Source: Homalodisca vitripennis
Lineage: Eukaryota; Arthropoda; Insecta; Hemiptera; Cicadellidae
Length of the DNA: 64,000 nucleotides
Direction: 5' to 3'
Assembly (NCBI RefSeq): GCF_021130785.1
Contig: NC_060211.1
Location: 122,833,001 to 122,897,000 of the forward strand
In this document: in pieces, positions 25,025 to 38,129 of the stretch
Layout of the letters: the number at the start of each line of letters is the position of its first letter
Position numbering within the stretch: the first letter of the stretch is position 1
The notes under the pieces: generated by a model
The model's input: the letters and a program-made list of their open reading frames with translations, nothing else
The model's database searches: none
What the model was told of the DNA's origin: nothing
Program-made: the position numbers and the translations under genes

Positions 25025-26120
25025 TTTCTGTTACTATATACCGTCTAGTACATAAACGTTTTAAACTTGGTGGTATTGACTAAACCTCACCGAGCTACTA
25101 CATTCAAGATCGGAGGGATAAACCGGATGAACCGCTTGCCCGTAAACTCGGCTCAGGAACGTCTACAATGGGAGTAATATCGACGTCCGGTCCGTCATGA
25201 ACAACAGGCCACTGTAATCAAACATCCATTGTTCACTTCCCGTGAATACATCTTATTCTCTAATTCTAATTGATTAGAATTATCATAATCTATAATTATG
25301 AACCAAATGTGTGGGGACAACTAATATTAAAATCCAGCGTAAATGTTATATAATGCAACGGTTCATATCATAAATAAACGCAATTTTTAGTTTCTACTAT
25401 TAAATTTTAAAATTATTTGGATAAAAAACTGTACACATAACATAGATAAGGCTGCATGAAAAAGATGGTGTACTAAAGCTAAACTTAAACTTTCACATTA
25501 CAATTCTCACAAAATAGTATAGAATTATGAGCCCCTAAATTATTAAATATTAACTTTAAATATAAACACATTCGGATATTATATACATCTTTAAATTAAA
25601 CCAGTAAATTCTTTATATTATTTAATATTATTTAAAAGAGCCATTTTCAACTTATATATAGTAATTATAGGCCTAGATGTTGATTTTTACAAACAAAATA
25701 CATATAGAACTCATTTGTAAGTTATCGTGTATACAAACCAACACTCACAAAGACGCACATCTGTTGCCATTAACACTAAACGATTAATTTTTATAATGGC
25801 TACAGTAACGTTAAATATTTGAATACCTCTATCAGAGCACGATATTCATTATTCAATCAATAAAATTCATTAAAATATATCTTTGTACATCCTCTGTACT
25901 CAAACAGACACAAATATGGTTTATTTCAGTCTCCACAATAATGAAAATTTAAAAAAGCTAACTATGCAGTGACTATAATTTATTGTTCTTAAGTGGCACA
26001 GCGTATTCTGTCTTATCGAGGACACTGACTAAGGTATATGCAAACACTCATATTTGTGCGAGTGTTTATTGTGTAAAGTAGCAAATTTCATATTATACCC
26101 ATTCTGTTTTTACTGTTCTT
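25025..26120 (+). repeat. Diverged dispersed repeat, copy 1 (partner at 30650-31560)
   Basis: The best-conserved core (25090-25250) has GAGGGATAAAC, ACTCGGCTCAGGAACGTCTA, TATCGACGTCCGGTCCGTCA and CCACTGTAATCAAACATCCA, each matched in order by the partner. The AT-rich remainder is also colinear, including GTTATCGTGTATACAAACC near 25722. The core is far richer in CG than its surroundings. Confidence 0.65.
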
Positions 26121-28012
26121 AGATATATTATTCAAGCCGCTAAAATCTTTGAAAATGGACATCTAAATCAAATATCACACCTAACAAACTGACATAAAAA
26201 TGCCTTAGAATGTTTGTAACTACCGAACATAAGATCCAAGTTTTGGTCATGCAATTCAGAGATCCCAGTCAGTAAATATAGTAAAGTGCCCATTTACCGT
26301 TTACCTTGCTACGAGTAGGAACACTGTGTGATTCACCTTCGCTGGTGCTTGGGTGACGTATGATATCGCTACTCTTTTGTAATGAAATCTTTTCAGATAA
26401 ATTTCATCAGGTTGGTCGCAATTCTGTTGGTTCGTCATGTATTTAAATTTATAATGGCACTTCATAGCTGCAACTTGTGTGTGTGATGTATTAGGCTTTT
26501 TTGACACATGAATAAGAGGGTAGATTCAATCCTCGAAGAATAGTGTTATTCATTTTTTAACATACAACGGTAAAAACATATCAGAAATCATATTTTCTTC
26601 TTAAACCCACCATCACCAATAACAAATTTTAAACAATGATTTATAATATCTCTAGATTTTTTTATGTTCCCTCATTTCAGAATACGCTTATGATCATCTC
26701 GAACTTAACTATTAGCTATAGCACGAAAGTATCAATTAAAGCCTGGCCGTTTAGCTTAATTATTTACTGTTTTATAATGAGAGCTTACTAAATAATTTTT
26801 ATACAACTGAAACTAATTATCTATTGTCTTGTACAGTTTAAGTAGATACCAACAGTTTGGTTGTATTAACTACGGAAAATGTTTCTATATATGCGATAAC
26901 CTGGGCTTGCAGTGAAAAATGTATATTACTATAGTCTCTGAATACAAATAAATGTTTTATATCGTAATGCATACAAAAGCAGTAATTAAATATTATATTA
27001 ATTCATTTCTCACTCTAAGCAGTTTATTTTAAGAACGAATAACAAACAATTTGGTTTCTACCACTTTTTAAATATTAACACAATCTTTAACTTATGTATT
27101 ATGGTTTGTTAAAATCTGCACTTAATCGCTAGTTACATTAATCAATTATAGCGTTTTCAACCACATATAATTAATGTAAAACATGTACAAGGACGTGGAT
27201 ATTCAATATACTTAATGGTATTTACGTTAATTATCGATTATCTATTACTGATGCGCATTTATTATATCGCAAGAATACAAAACTTCTATTCTTATATAAC
27301 ATATTATACGGGTGGTGGCTTTTGTCCTAGGGGTCATGTCTGGTGAAGTAATGAAGAAATGATCGGTAAGTGTTACCAAGGGATCGATTTCAATAGGATG
27401 ATTTGAAACAAAATCTACCTATTACATATCGCAATCACGTTAAAATAGGTTGCAATCATAGTGTTCTGCTTGTAATGACGTAATTACTTATCTAGGAGCA
27501 AACGTGTACGCTTTTACTACTAATTTCCACGTTTGGTGTTTGTAATATTTTTAGTTTAATATTTCAAAAGTTAATAAAAAAATAACATTTCATTAACTAT
27601 TAACACAATATTCAATCAGTAAATTGATAGCGGTTTTTTTTCAATAAATCAAGACAATTTATAGTCTTGCTGTATACTAATAAAATGACCTGAACTTTTT
27701 CAATTAGTAGATTTATTCGATTCCAGAAAAACTTTACAATTTAAGTGTGTATGCTACTGCATCGTTATCACAAGAGGTTGATTTGATAGCGAAATATTAG
27801 CAGAACCATAAATGGGAATACTGGCGATCACAGAGATGTTAGGACTTAATGTTAGGATTTAATCATTTAAAAATATACAAAAGTAGTTGTACGCCACAGC
27901 ACGTGTCACATAACGTGATTTGCTGAAATTGCTTACAATATTACAAATGTATAGCTCGTATTATTCTAGAGATGTCCAACGGACTAGCTGACTAGCTGAG
28001 GTGGGAACATTA
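26121..28012. other. Noncoding DNA, nothing recognised
   Basis: AT-rich, with a palindrome AAACACTC/GAGTGTTT just before it near 26042-26066. The minus open frame 26301-26507 has no family features. Confidence 0.35.
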
Positions 28013-28370
28013 TATCGCCTATGTTACACTTTATCAATGATGGACTGTAATGTAAAGCACTCCTGTACCTGTACATCTGATAATGTAACTACCTGTTACA
28101 ACGGGAACGGTTGTCGTGGGAGTGGGATCTGCTGTAACGATGCTGTACTGCGATATAACATTGCAGTAATGGGGCGATAGTGCATACGCTAGCATGTCTC
28201 TTCAAACATCGCCTATGTCACATTGTATTCATGACGTAATACACAGTTCTCCCTTACCTTTATATCTAAACCTGTAACAGCAGGGTGCACGCTAAACGGT
28301 TTTTGTGAGTGGGATATCTTCTAATTATAACGTATTGCGATCTAGCATTTTAGCATATACGCTAGCGTTG
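28013..28370 (+). repeat. Imperfect tandem duplication, about 180 bp x 2
   Basis: Unit 1 (28013-28207) and unit 2 (28208-28370) share ATCGCCTATGT, a CTCC/CTCCC then TTACC or TACC word, CTGTTACAAC against CTGTAACAGC, GTGGGAT, TACTGCGATATA against TATTGCGATCTA, and ATACGCTAGC, in the same order. The block is less AT-rich than its flanks. No ORF. Confidence 0.65.
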
Positions 28371-30649
28371 TTTATTTATATCTAGTTTCATCTAAAGAGA
28401 TTATTATTCACAGTGTGTTCCTAATATTATGCACACTGAATAGATCTTATAAATAATAAGAGATACAGCAAAGATTAAATGGACAATGTTATGCGGAATA
28501 ACGAGACCGACAAATCAATGTGGTTAAAATGGTTATTGGTTACGTCCTTCACGCTGCGCTCAAAAGATAGTTGTTGTTCAAAATCCTCATACTGTCACAG
28601 TTATATAATTAGAACCAATATTGTAACGTTTTTGTATAAAATCGACATAATATATCTTTGTATTAACCAAGAGGATGTAATCTTTCAGTTAATACCACTC
28701 AACTCAAAAACCTTAAAATGCCGTTTTAAAATAATATGCTCATAGTTTCCCTGTTTTTCAGAAGGATATTGCATGTGAAGTTGTAAATAATTGGTAGCTA
28801 CAATATGAACAGCTTCATTGTTTACAATGAACAATGTTGTTATTTTAGAATAATGTTGGATAATTGGTTTGTAGATAGTTTATCTATAATATTTATTGAA
28901 TATATTTAGCTATTTACATAGTAAATCTCATAAAAACTTATAAAACGTGTAATCAAATTATTTATATAAAATTTACCGTTTCACTATACACCTAATGTAT
29001 AACGATGTTGATTGTTGCCTTTATACTGGCTATTAAATTATACAATGTTTTTATGGTTACACTTTGTGATATTTTCATCTTTATAACACACTAACCATTC
29101 AAGTTTTTTTTATTTCTATACTCTTTGAGTCAACTGCCAAAACTCATTCACGAGATCATGCGGTATCTCGTTAAATTGTGGTGTGATGACACCTCATGCT
29201 CTCCTAGGGTATTAACATGCCTGCGACGTAGATTATTATCTTAGACACTTCCTTATCTCTTGATTCTCCTAGTACTTTAGCCTCTTACCAAACCATACAT
29301 CTCCTTGACCTTTTCTCAAGCCACACATGACAACACAAAATTATATAAATTATAGTACATCCATTGAAATGCAACAAATACTATCAAAATAATTTGAATA
29401 CTTTTAGTGTTAAAAAGTACTTCAATATCGAAACTGAAGCATTTACTTTTAGTGCATTTAGATCGATTCAGAATGAAATATTATAGCTTAACTTTAAAAC
29501 ATAACAACATCCTTTTTATTCAGACCATGTGTTACACCTGAATTGAAAAAAAATAATTAAATAATCGATGAAATTTGATACGGATTGTAACAAAGGTATG
29601 CACTAAAAATTTTTAATGCCTTATTTTTTTAAATGAAAGTCAAACTTGAAGCGTGGGAATGTTGATACTCTTTTTAATTATTAAGTCTATCATTTGTGAG
29701 TGTTCTAACAAAAATAATTACTTCATTACTACTTACTAAAACAGAAAAAAACTATTATAATCTCAATCATACATTGACAAACAACAGCACAAGAGTAATC
29801 TATTTTTTTCTCTACGGTAAATGAGAAGTAAATAATCCTGGTTTTATTTTTCTCTGTAAATTACTAATGAAGCATTTAATTTGGCAGCACTTGACAATTA
29901 TTTTATCTACAATAACTATGCAGAAGAGACCAAATTTAGGATAAGTTATAAAAATACATTTATAAACAGTAATTCCTAGTTAATATTTTAAAACTTATAA
30001 ATATTTGAAGATTCTTAAAATCCAAATTGTGTGAGCTATATTCATCTCTTAGCTATTGCATAACTGTAATAACAAAAATTTTCGTTTATAAACCTCCTAA
30101 AAATATATAATTTAGCTCGATATTTAAAAAGTATAAATGTAATTTCCTTTCAGATAAATGACAAAATGGATTGTATATTTATGCTTATTATGTCTGGAAT
30201 CATGTTTTACGCTATACGCCATTAATTCCTCCGTTTTTAACCTCGATTAAATTACAATTCTACTACATTTGCTTTCAAATTGAGAAATTATTTGGAGTAC
30301 CAGGATACAATAGGTTTAAAAGATGCTTAGTAAAATATTTACATTAGAGATATATGTTGTATTTGCTGCTGCAATATATAGTATTTTACCTGCTCATTTA
30401 AGCTTGTGTCCACAAAACCACACTAATTGGCTACGCAAGACTTTGAAGACTTTATCTTTTTTAAATATAAAGGAATTATTATATATTTATTCTAGAATCG
30501 TTTATATTAGAACCATTTATGTTACAATGAATTAATTCCTATCGTTCCACCGCGTTCAATTCATAATTGATAATATTTATCTTTAGCAGAACTAAATTAA
30601 GGAACACGAGATAACAAGGAATACAACAATTAAAGATGTGGAGTGGCAT
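28371..30649. other. AT-rich noncoding DNA
   Basis: Open frames at 28479-28745 and 30323-30535 are short and AT-driven. Nothing else was recognised. Confidence 0.4.
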
Positions 30650-31560
30650 TTCTTATTTCTGTTTCTGTAGTAACGTACAGTCGGTTACGTGGCACAATTA
30701 TGCTTGTTCGTATTCCCCAAACCACGCTGAGCGCCTAAATCCAAGATAAGAGGGATGAACTATTTGGCCTCAACTCGGCTTAGGGGCGTCTACAATGGAC
30801 GAAGTATCGACGTCCGATCCGTCATGGACAATATACCACTGTAATCAGACATCCATTATTCACTTTACTTGAATGTCTGTCTAATTTTATACGAGAATAT
30901 ACCATTATGTTTTACTTAATGTACAATTTTTTTTATTTAATGTAAATTTCATTAATACCTATTTTGTTAAGTTACGCAATCCTTTTCCTGCAGTATTATC
31001 AGCCTATACTGCTAAAATTAGTAACTACTAACGGGTAAATATTAATAATACTTTATACAGTGATATAAACCTTTGGATCAAACTAGCAAAAATAGTTATA
31101 TTATTTACTAATACGTAAACAACACGTGTCCAATTAGATGTTGTTTACCATTTTCAATTTAGATATATAACTAGTAAACTTATATTTAAAAGCAAATTCA
31201 ACTTCTTAATCATTTTAAAGTTATCGTGTATATAAACCCACACACAATTAATAAATTTAAGAACATATCATCAAACTTATATATGCATATAGAAAGGTTG
31301 CTACAAACACAATTCAAGGAGATAAATAATTTTAAGTTAAAAGTGAATACACAATGAATACAGTTTATGTTTTGTTCAAACCAAAGAGTACTTTAGATAT
31401 TAATAATAAATAATTTACTTTTTCAAAGATTTCAACAAGAATAAACAATGGGTTTCGTGTCACTCCAATAACATTCATTGCACAATTGTTACACATTAAT
31501 TGATAAATTAGGTTTTTGGTTTTACACTTCATTTCTTCTCTGATGTTATGTGTTTTTATT
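30650..31560 (+). repeat. Diverged dispersed repeat, copy 2 (partner at 25025-26120)
   Basis: The CG-rich core at 30720-30870 contains GAGGGATGAAC, ACTCGGCTTAGGGGCGTCTA, TATCGACGTCCGATCCGTCA and CCACTGTAATCAGACATCCA. Downstream, GTTATCGTGTATATAAACC near 31222 keeps the order seen in copy 1. Confidence 0.65.
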
Positions 31561-34006
31561 GTTCTACTGCTAATAGAAATGGATTTGACGATTTTTTAAT
31601 TTTGAAAGTATTAATATATTAGCCTTTACAAGGTTCACAATATAAATTGTTCTTTTAATTTCTAACTTTGAATTTCAATACGTGTCAATTCGGGCCGCAC
31701 AACAAGAAATTACAGGTAATTATTTGTAACAAAAAATAGACGGGTGATTTTGAAAATAAGTTTGTTGGTTAATATTCGAAAATTGTGTATGCCTTTCTTA
31801 AAATACTATTTATATTATACAGGCTAGAAACATATGTGATGTGATGTACATAATTGTTTTACGTATATTAAAATGTTTACTTCGGTTGTTTATGAGCTTT
31901 GGAGAATATTTTCATTCGATAAAGGTTTTTTTCTAAATAATTTGGAAAGTCATCAAAATACAATGTATTGCTCATAAAGGACCCATTAGTATTAATTTTA
32001 GGACTTTTATTGGATAGAAGAAGTTAAAATGTAAATAATTCACAAAGCTAGTGCCTTTAATATTAATTTTTGTTTTGAGAAATCTGGACCTATTAAAAAC
32101 ATCTATATCTATGAAGTTTAACACTTCTTCAGGAAATTTAAAGATAAATTTCAAAATTAAACTAAAATTTGTTTATATTTTCCAAAAATACTTCTAAAAG
32201 CTAAAAACATATTATTTTGGATCATAAATAATTCGTCAATGATTCTTAAATATACAAGAGGTTTTTTGATTCAAATATTCTTATGTATGTTTGTATAGGT
32301 TTATGCAATAAAACACGAGTTTATGAACACAACTCGACATCTGCCGTAATTTATAACATATGAATTTTACACTTGGTACAAATGCAGTATTTTTACACAG
32401 CTTGGATGAGTTCTTTAGTCAGTCTTAATCAACTAAATATAAGAGGTCATTTTAATCATTTTGGAACAAACATTTTGACTTAAAGAAGGTCCTAACTTAG
32501 ATCAAAATTGCGCATAAGTGAAATCTAATAAATAAATATAAATCAATTATATTTCTTTATAATTGCGATATCTACTCAGGTTTCAAGATAGCGACCATAC
32601 AAACTTTGGAAATGAATAGTTATATATCAGTATTTATACCTAACAGCGTAAATAAAAGCGTTGTTTTTCAACACTTAAGTAGTTTATAATAACGTTTGTT
32701 TTTGCATGTTTTTCATGTTTCATAACATTTCCAGATAGCCATTGTAGGTAAGTACTACACTAAATTGCGGGAATGTTTTTGAAACGATAAGTACCGTAAT
32801 AGATTCGGTCGTAGTTTCAACGTTTCAAGATGATAGTTATTCCCATTGGGTATTTTCATAACTTAAATCAAAGTTGAGTATAAGTTTGAAAATGGTAACT
32901 GTTATAGTTATATAAGTATACAATTAAACCGCAATGAGTAAAAGTTTATGCAAATGTAATTCCGTATTAATTGTACTTAATGAAGTTTACGTTTTTATAA
33001 ATACTTTATATGCTTATTAAAATTGTGGTGTTAATTAATTAACAAGCCAATATTGAGATTTATTTTTCCATCAGCATAGTCTAGTTAAAAACTGTAATCT
33101 AATAACGAAATTTCTGTTTGATGACGGCACTTTTGAAATCTTTCTTTCTTCTAATTGAGTCAAAATGGATATTTACACAGGTAGTATCGTAAGCAAAACA
33201 AACAATGCAGATAGTATAAATAGGAGAGCACAGGATTTACAATAGCAGTACCGATAACACTGACCCTTTTAGGGTCATATAAATTCCGCAAGTGGTATAA
33301 ACGAGCGGATTATCTTACCCTGTTCACCATACCTATCCTTTCACCTCTGTTTATCTTTTCTGCTCAATCTAATTAACTTCATATGGCTTTGTTATAGAGC
33401 TTTTTTACAGATACATCTAAGCAGCATATAGCTAGATGTAACTCCAAGTTATTCGGAAACAATTCTTCTTACGAGACATCCATGTTCCATGCGCTGTCAT
33501 TGAGGATGATGAAAAGTTTTTGTTAACACCTTTGGCATTGTAAATCACATTGAGGTTTTCTACATAAAAAGACCAAAAAAAAAATAATTAGAAACCACAA
33601 GCTACCTTTATTTTGATTAGGTTGTGGCTCACATTGATCAAGTGTCAATAATGTACGACAATAGACCCTAGCTTAGTCTTTGTAGACTTAATTACTAAAC
33701 ATGCCGGATCTGTCAATTACCACAGATGGACTTCTCCATCATTAAAACGCCTTTTACTGGTAGAAGGATAATAGAGCACTCATAAACCATAACGTAAAGC
33801 CTTAAACCGATAGCATGTTTTTATATTATTCGCTTAAGAGATAACAAAATGAATCGCAATAGATTTTTACCGCTTTATTTGATCTCTTTCGTAGGATATA
33901 AACGCACTAATCTCATACACTTCTTTCATTACATCTCTGTCCATAAAACACGTCACTATCTAAAGAGAGTGCTGGAAGAGAAAAGAAGCTCGTTCCATCT
34001 AGAATC
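31561..34006. other. AT-rich noncoding DNA
   Basis: No feature recognised. The open frame beginning at 33849 runs into the C-rich satellite and encodes P and H only because of it. Confidence 0.4.
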
Positions 34007-34103
34007 ACCCCCCCCCCCCCCCACCCCCCCCCCCCCCCACCCCCCCCCCCCCCCACCCCCCCCCCCCCCCACCCCCCCCCCCCCCCACCCCCCCCCCCCC
34101 CCA
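34007..34103. repeat. C15A satellite array, 16-bp period, 6 units
   Basis: A residues fall at 34007, 34023, 34039, 34055, 34071, 34087 and 34103, each separated by exactly 15 C. The minus strand carries runs of 15 G, a strong G-quadruplex former, and the plus strand could form i-motif. A near-identical array lies at 54178-54277. Open frames in this region are artefacts of the repeat. Confidence 0.97.
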
Positions 34104-36140
34104 CACCAAATTGTCCCAGTGGTCATTACCTGCTTGATAACAAATGAGATAAGGATTAAGAATACACATTTACGTGTAAGTAATTTAGACCAATTCATAT
34201 ATTGAAAATCGATTACTTATAGGATCTTGTGATTTAACTTTTAAATATTGTCATTCCTAATAACGTATATCTATCAAAAATTCTGAAAAATTACAAAATT
34301 AAAGACATCACAGTAGATACTGTTAAAGCTCTGATTAAAAATATATAGAATATTTGTACTGATACGATAGATACTTATTATTTCATTTTTCATGCACAAA
34401 TAATCAAAGTTTATTAATGAAAGAAAAGTTATCAAAGTAAGCAATTACGTTTAAGTCTGTGCATTTTTTATATCTACTCCTCAATAAATTACATAATTTT
34501 TTTTATTAATAATTCTTAATAAAATGGCACTTTTATATTGTACTACTCAATATACAGCTAAAGGATATATTATACACTGATTGTCGAATGTGATGAATAC
34601 TTTAAAGTTCACAAAAACAACCAGCTTTTATGGAATACTTCTGTAAAATCAACTCTTTTTTGTTGATACAATTAAATACGAACAATATGATATTGATATT
34701 ATAAACCTTATATAAACATTATATTGACAGTACTAATTATAAACCTTTTCTTATTGGATATAATTGTTATTTATTAAATTTAAATTCAAACAATCCCAAT
34801 AATTTTACAGTAGATTTTTTTAATATAAATCTTTCACTTCCATATAAATTATCCAGATCAAAACATAATTGAAGAACACGGACTCTATGTGCTTAAATAA
34901 AACCACGTTATTTAAATTACAATTAATAAGTTAGCACATAACAAAGGTATGGTGGAAAGGGTTAATTGAATGCGAATGTTTGAGTTCAGCTCCAGTCCAC
35001 CTTCCGCTTAGTGCAGTGTCTAAAATCTGATGCTATAACAAACTAAGCCGTTATTCTAGAATCTAGAGTCAAAGTCCATCTGAAGGCATCCAAAAACGAT
35101 CCTTCTTGAGCTGAACTCGATTAAAATTGTTTAATGTTTAAAACTATGAAAATTATCAAGGTTTAGGAATCTAAATAGATACATTAAAGTATTATCTTGA
35201 CTAAGGTGGGGGGTTTGAGAAGAAAATTGTTTAGTTTAAAAGAGCAATATTTTGTATAATTTTTAATATCATTAGATATCTGTAAAATTTTCATAAACAT
35301 TTCACAAACATAGAACAGCAATAATCTGTAATATGTTTAATTTTAATCTTTACTGGTCATATTTGAAGCTCCTGTCCAATTAAATAAAACTTGTAAGTAT
35401 AATATTATTTGAATATACAGAATATAATTCGTATGCTTTTAAAACAGTAAAGTTAAGTTACTTCTTATTCCTCCAGTTTATACTCCTGCAATAATTAATT
35501 TGATAAGTCATAAACTGAAAAGCCGATATAGTATCAACGAGTATTTTGTTACTCAATAAAATCTCCAAAGTAGTATTAAGGAATCCGACACTGTCCAATT
35601 ATCGCATTAAGGAAATTAAGGTACTACCTTGATAATTGGGGAGAGTAGTGGATGTTTTAGCTATAACGAGCTACACGTATATCCTGGTCTAATCCTTGAT
35701 AATTGGATTGTGCCCGATCAGGCTTAGCTGTGATTGTGTCCTAACAATGTCGCTGTCGTTGTCTGCGGTAATCTTTCCTCGGTGTTAAACATTCTTTGGT
35801 GAAACATTCATTATTAATACGACCACTTCATCACTGTTTTCGCTTCATTCGTGAGCATAAAATTGTAATATTATAAACATGTTGATACTTAATGTTTGTA
35901 AGGGTGTTAATATTAATTGAATTCCTTTTTTAATTTTAGAATCAAATTCCTTAAAGGTCTCTGAAGATGGTAAACATAAATTGCCTTTTTATCCACTAAG
36001 AACTATAATTATTTAAAGTAGTCTTTTTGAGCAAAGATAAATATGTTTTTAATAAATTATAATGTATTTAAATTAAGTAGGGTATAATTTTTATATAAAA
36101 TAGGCATTTTGCCATCGTTTCGTGATACAAAAAAAAATCA
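34104..36140. other. AT-rich noncoding DNA
   Basis: CCTTGATAATTGG occurs twice, near 35630 and 35693. Nothing else was recognised. Confidence 0.4.
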
Positions 36141-36190
36141 GTAACATTACGTTTTCGAGATCTGAAATCCAATCTCTTCCTCAGGTGAGT
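36141..36190 (-). ncRNA. Hammerhead-ribozyme-like motif (candidate)
   Basis: On minus: CTGAGGA, one extra A, stem II as GAGAT pairing ATCTC, then GAAA, then a possible stem III AACG-TAA-TGTT followed by A as the residue 5' of cleavage. The architecture (CTGANGA plus one extra base, then stem II, then GAAA) is the same as in the four motifs of the Penelope-like element further right. The base pair closing stem I at the core is a C-C mismatch, and the next three positions pair. Activity is uncertain. Confidence 0.35.
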
Positions 36191-36389
36191 AACTAGTCAG
36201 ATCTAGATCTGTTATATGTGTTTGGTCGGTTAGCATGTTTTACACCCATATTCAAAATACACAATAAATATGGTTTCCCAATTGAAGCCTGGAAAAATCC
36301 TTATCCAAAATCCTGGAAGATTGCAATCAATAAATTATAATATTTGATTCGAATATAGATGATTTTGTATTGACTTCGTTTTCGTTATA

Positions 36390-36531
36390 TTCGTTGATGT
36401 GGCTGATTTTCAGGAGCTCTTATCGTATTCTGCTCAGGTTTCCACATATAGTATGCAACTTTTCAATGTGGACTTACTTAAGATACAAAACTGGCTGGAC
36501 ATTTTAGGTTGGCTAAATGTTTACTTTTAAG
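36390..36531 (+). pseudogene. Short LINE reverse transcriptase fragment
   Basis: The frame reads FVDVADFQELLSYSAQ, then NVDLLKIQNWLDILGWLN, ending at TAA. This resembles the region from a worn YADD box to the (D/E)L.KI..W...N.L.LN motif of LINE RTs. It is isolated: no other RT motif was found on either side. Confidence 0.4.
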
Positions 36532-36820
36532 CTATATGAAACAATATTTTGAAAAGCGTTATATTTACTTCCTTAATATGCCGGTAATGTTTTAAGTAGT
36601 TTATAATTTAATCCGTAAACTTTTAAACGTGCATAATGTTAAATAATTATTTCCAATAATAAACTAGTCTTTATTTCTATTTAACAGTCTCACTTACTCA
36701 AGTTTTTTTTATCTTTTGGGTAATAAAAACTCGTATTGTTTTTAAACTATGATAACATTTTATCATGTCTCTCTTGCGAAATACCTCCACCAGCTTTCAG
36801 TGCAAGTTTTGTTTACAAGA

Positions 36821-37157
36821 CTTTTCTTAGTGCATTATTTTCTAAGAAAACTACTTAACATTCTGACTAGAGATATAAACTGAAGGAAAATGACTGTTTG
36901 AGAAGGTCATGCAAGACAAGATGATATTTTGTAATCTTCGCACGCATAGGTTAGAGGCAACGAGAGGGAATCCTCGTACTTTATTTGGAAGGCTTTTGTT
37001 AGTACTATGTTTTGAAAACTACTAAACTTTCTGATTAGAGGTATAAACTGCATAAAAGTGATTTTTAGAGAACGTCATGTAACACTAGACGGTATTCTGC
37101 AATCTTCGCATGCAAAGGCTTGGAGGCAACCGATAGGGAATCCTCGTATTTGGGACC
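36821..37157 (+). repeat. Tandem repeat, about 169 bp x 2
   Basis: Shared words in order: CTTTTCTTAG/CTTTTGTTAG, AAAACTACT, TTCTGA(C/T)TAGAG, TATAAACTG, GTCATG, AATCTTCGCA, GGCAAC and GGGAATCCTCGTA. Unit 1 is 36821-36988 and unit 2 about 36989-37157. Confidence 0.75.
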
Positions 37158-37372
37158 TCAGAAAAAACTGATTCTTTACAACTCATTACCCAGCCATATT
37201 TTTAGATCTGTATCTTTTTAATAAAAAGTAAAAACTGTGTAAACTACTTTACTAACATAAAGCTATGAAGTATTCAGGTGAGATATCATAAGATTCCAGG
37301 GGTGTCTTTGATTTTATTAATATTTTAAATTAGATTTAGCAATATTATTATTATTATTATACTACTTCCATC
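37158..37372. other. AT-rich spacer with short (ATT)n
   Basis: A short ATT run ends near 37360 directly before the RT fragment and may be the insertion point. Confidence 0.35.
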
Positions 37373-38110
37373 TTAGGCCCGGATCTCTGGAACGTCACTT
37401 ACGACAGCCTCCTTAGGTCCGAGATGCCGGAGGAAAACAGTTTTAGTTGGGTACGCCGATGACATCGCAGCCCTAATTGCTGCACGCAACGTGCAAATGG
37501 CCCAGCTTCAACTGAACCAGGTCATGCGAGTCGTTAACAGATGGATGGAAAATCACGGCCTGTCGGTCGCTTTGAGCAAAACAGAGATCGTGATTTTGAC
37601 TAAGAAACGAATCGACACCGTCGTCCCATTAAGAGTGGGAGATGTAATGGTCCAGACCACGCGAGCCGCAAAATACCTTGGCGTCTTGGTGGACAATAAG
37701 CTGACTTGGAGGGACCAGATTTTCCGTACAGCGGACAAGGCCTCTAAGACGGTAACTCATCTTAGCAGGCTCATGGCCAACGTCGGCGGCCCCAAGTCCA
37801 GCAGGAGATGACTGTTAATGTCTACAGTCCAGTCCGTGCTCCTTTACGGGGCTGAGGTGTGGGCAGACGCACTAAATATTGAATTTTATCGGATACGGAT
37901 CGCCCGAGTACAGCGTCAAGCGGCTAGATAGGTGCGAGCCCTCTGGGCGTAAGCAAAAATTAGGCCTAGCCCGAAGTTTAAAGCGATAAGCGGTTTCCAG
38001 GCTAGAATCCTAAGAGTAGAGGAGGTTTTTAGTGGGTATTCTACGTAAGTAGGAGTCCCACACTACAGGCTGGCCACCTGTGTGCGCAAAAGCATTTTCC
38101 TGCCTCTCCC
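37373..38110 (+). pseudogene. R1/LOA-like non-LTR reverse transcriptase fragment
   Basis: The reading begins LGPDLWNVTYDSLLRSEMPE, the (S)VLGPxLWNxxYD motif, then after a +1 shift near 37440 continues LVGYADDIAALI with the catalytic YADD at 37452-37463. It goes on through VNRWMENHGLSVALSKTE and KYLGVLVDNKLTW to a TGA at 37809. Past that stop the same frame reads LLMSTVQSVLLYGAEVWADA, the post-RT motif of R1-type elements, to a TAG at 37926. GC content is clearly higher than in the flanks. RT motifs 1-3, the endonuclease, the gag ORF and a recognisable 3' end are missing. The right limit is uncertain and abuts a minus-strand Jockey-like relic. Confidence 0.8.
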
Positions 38111-38129
38111 TTAAAAAAAAATACGACTT

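Noticed and set aside
33849..34205. Proline-rich and glycine-rich open frames on both strands
   Set aside because: They are produced by the C15A satellite, which has no stop codon in several frames.
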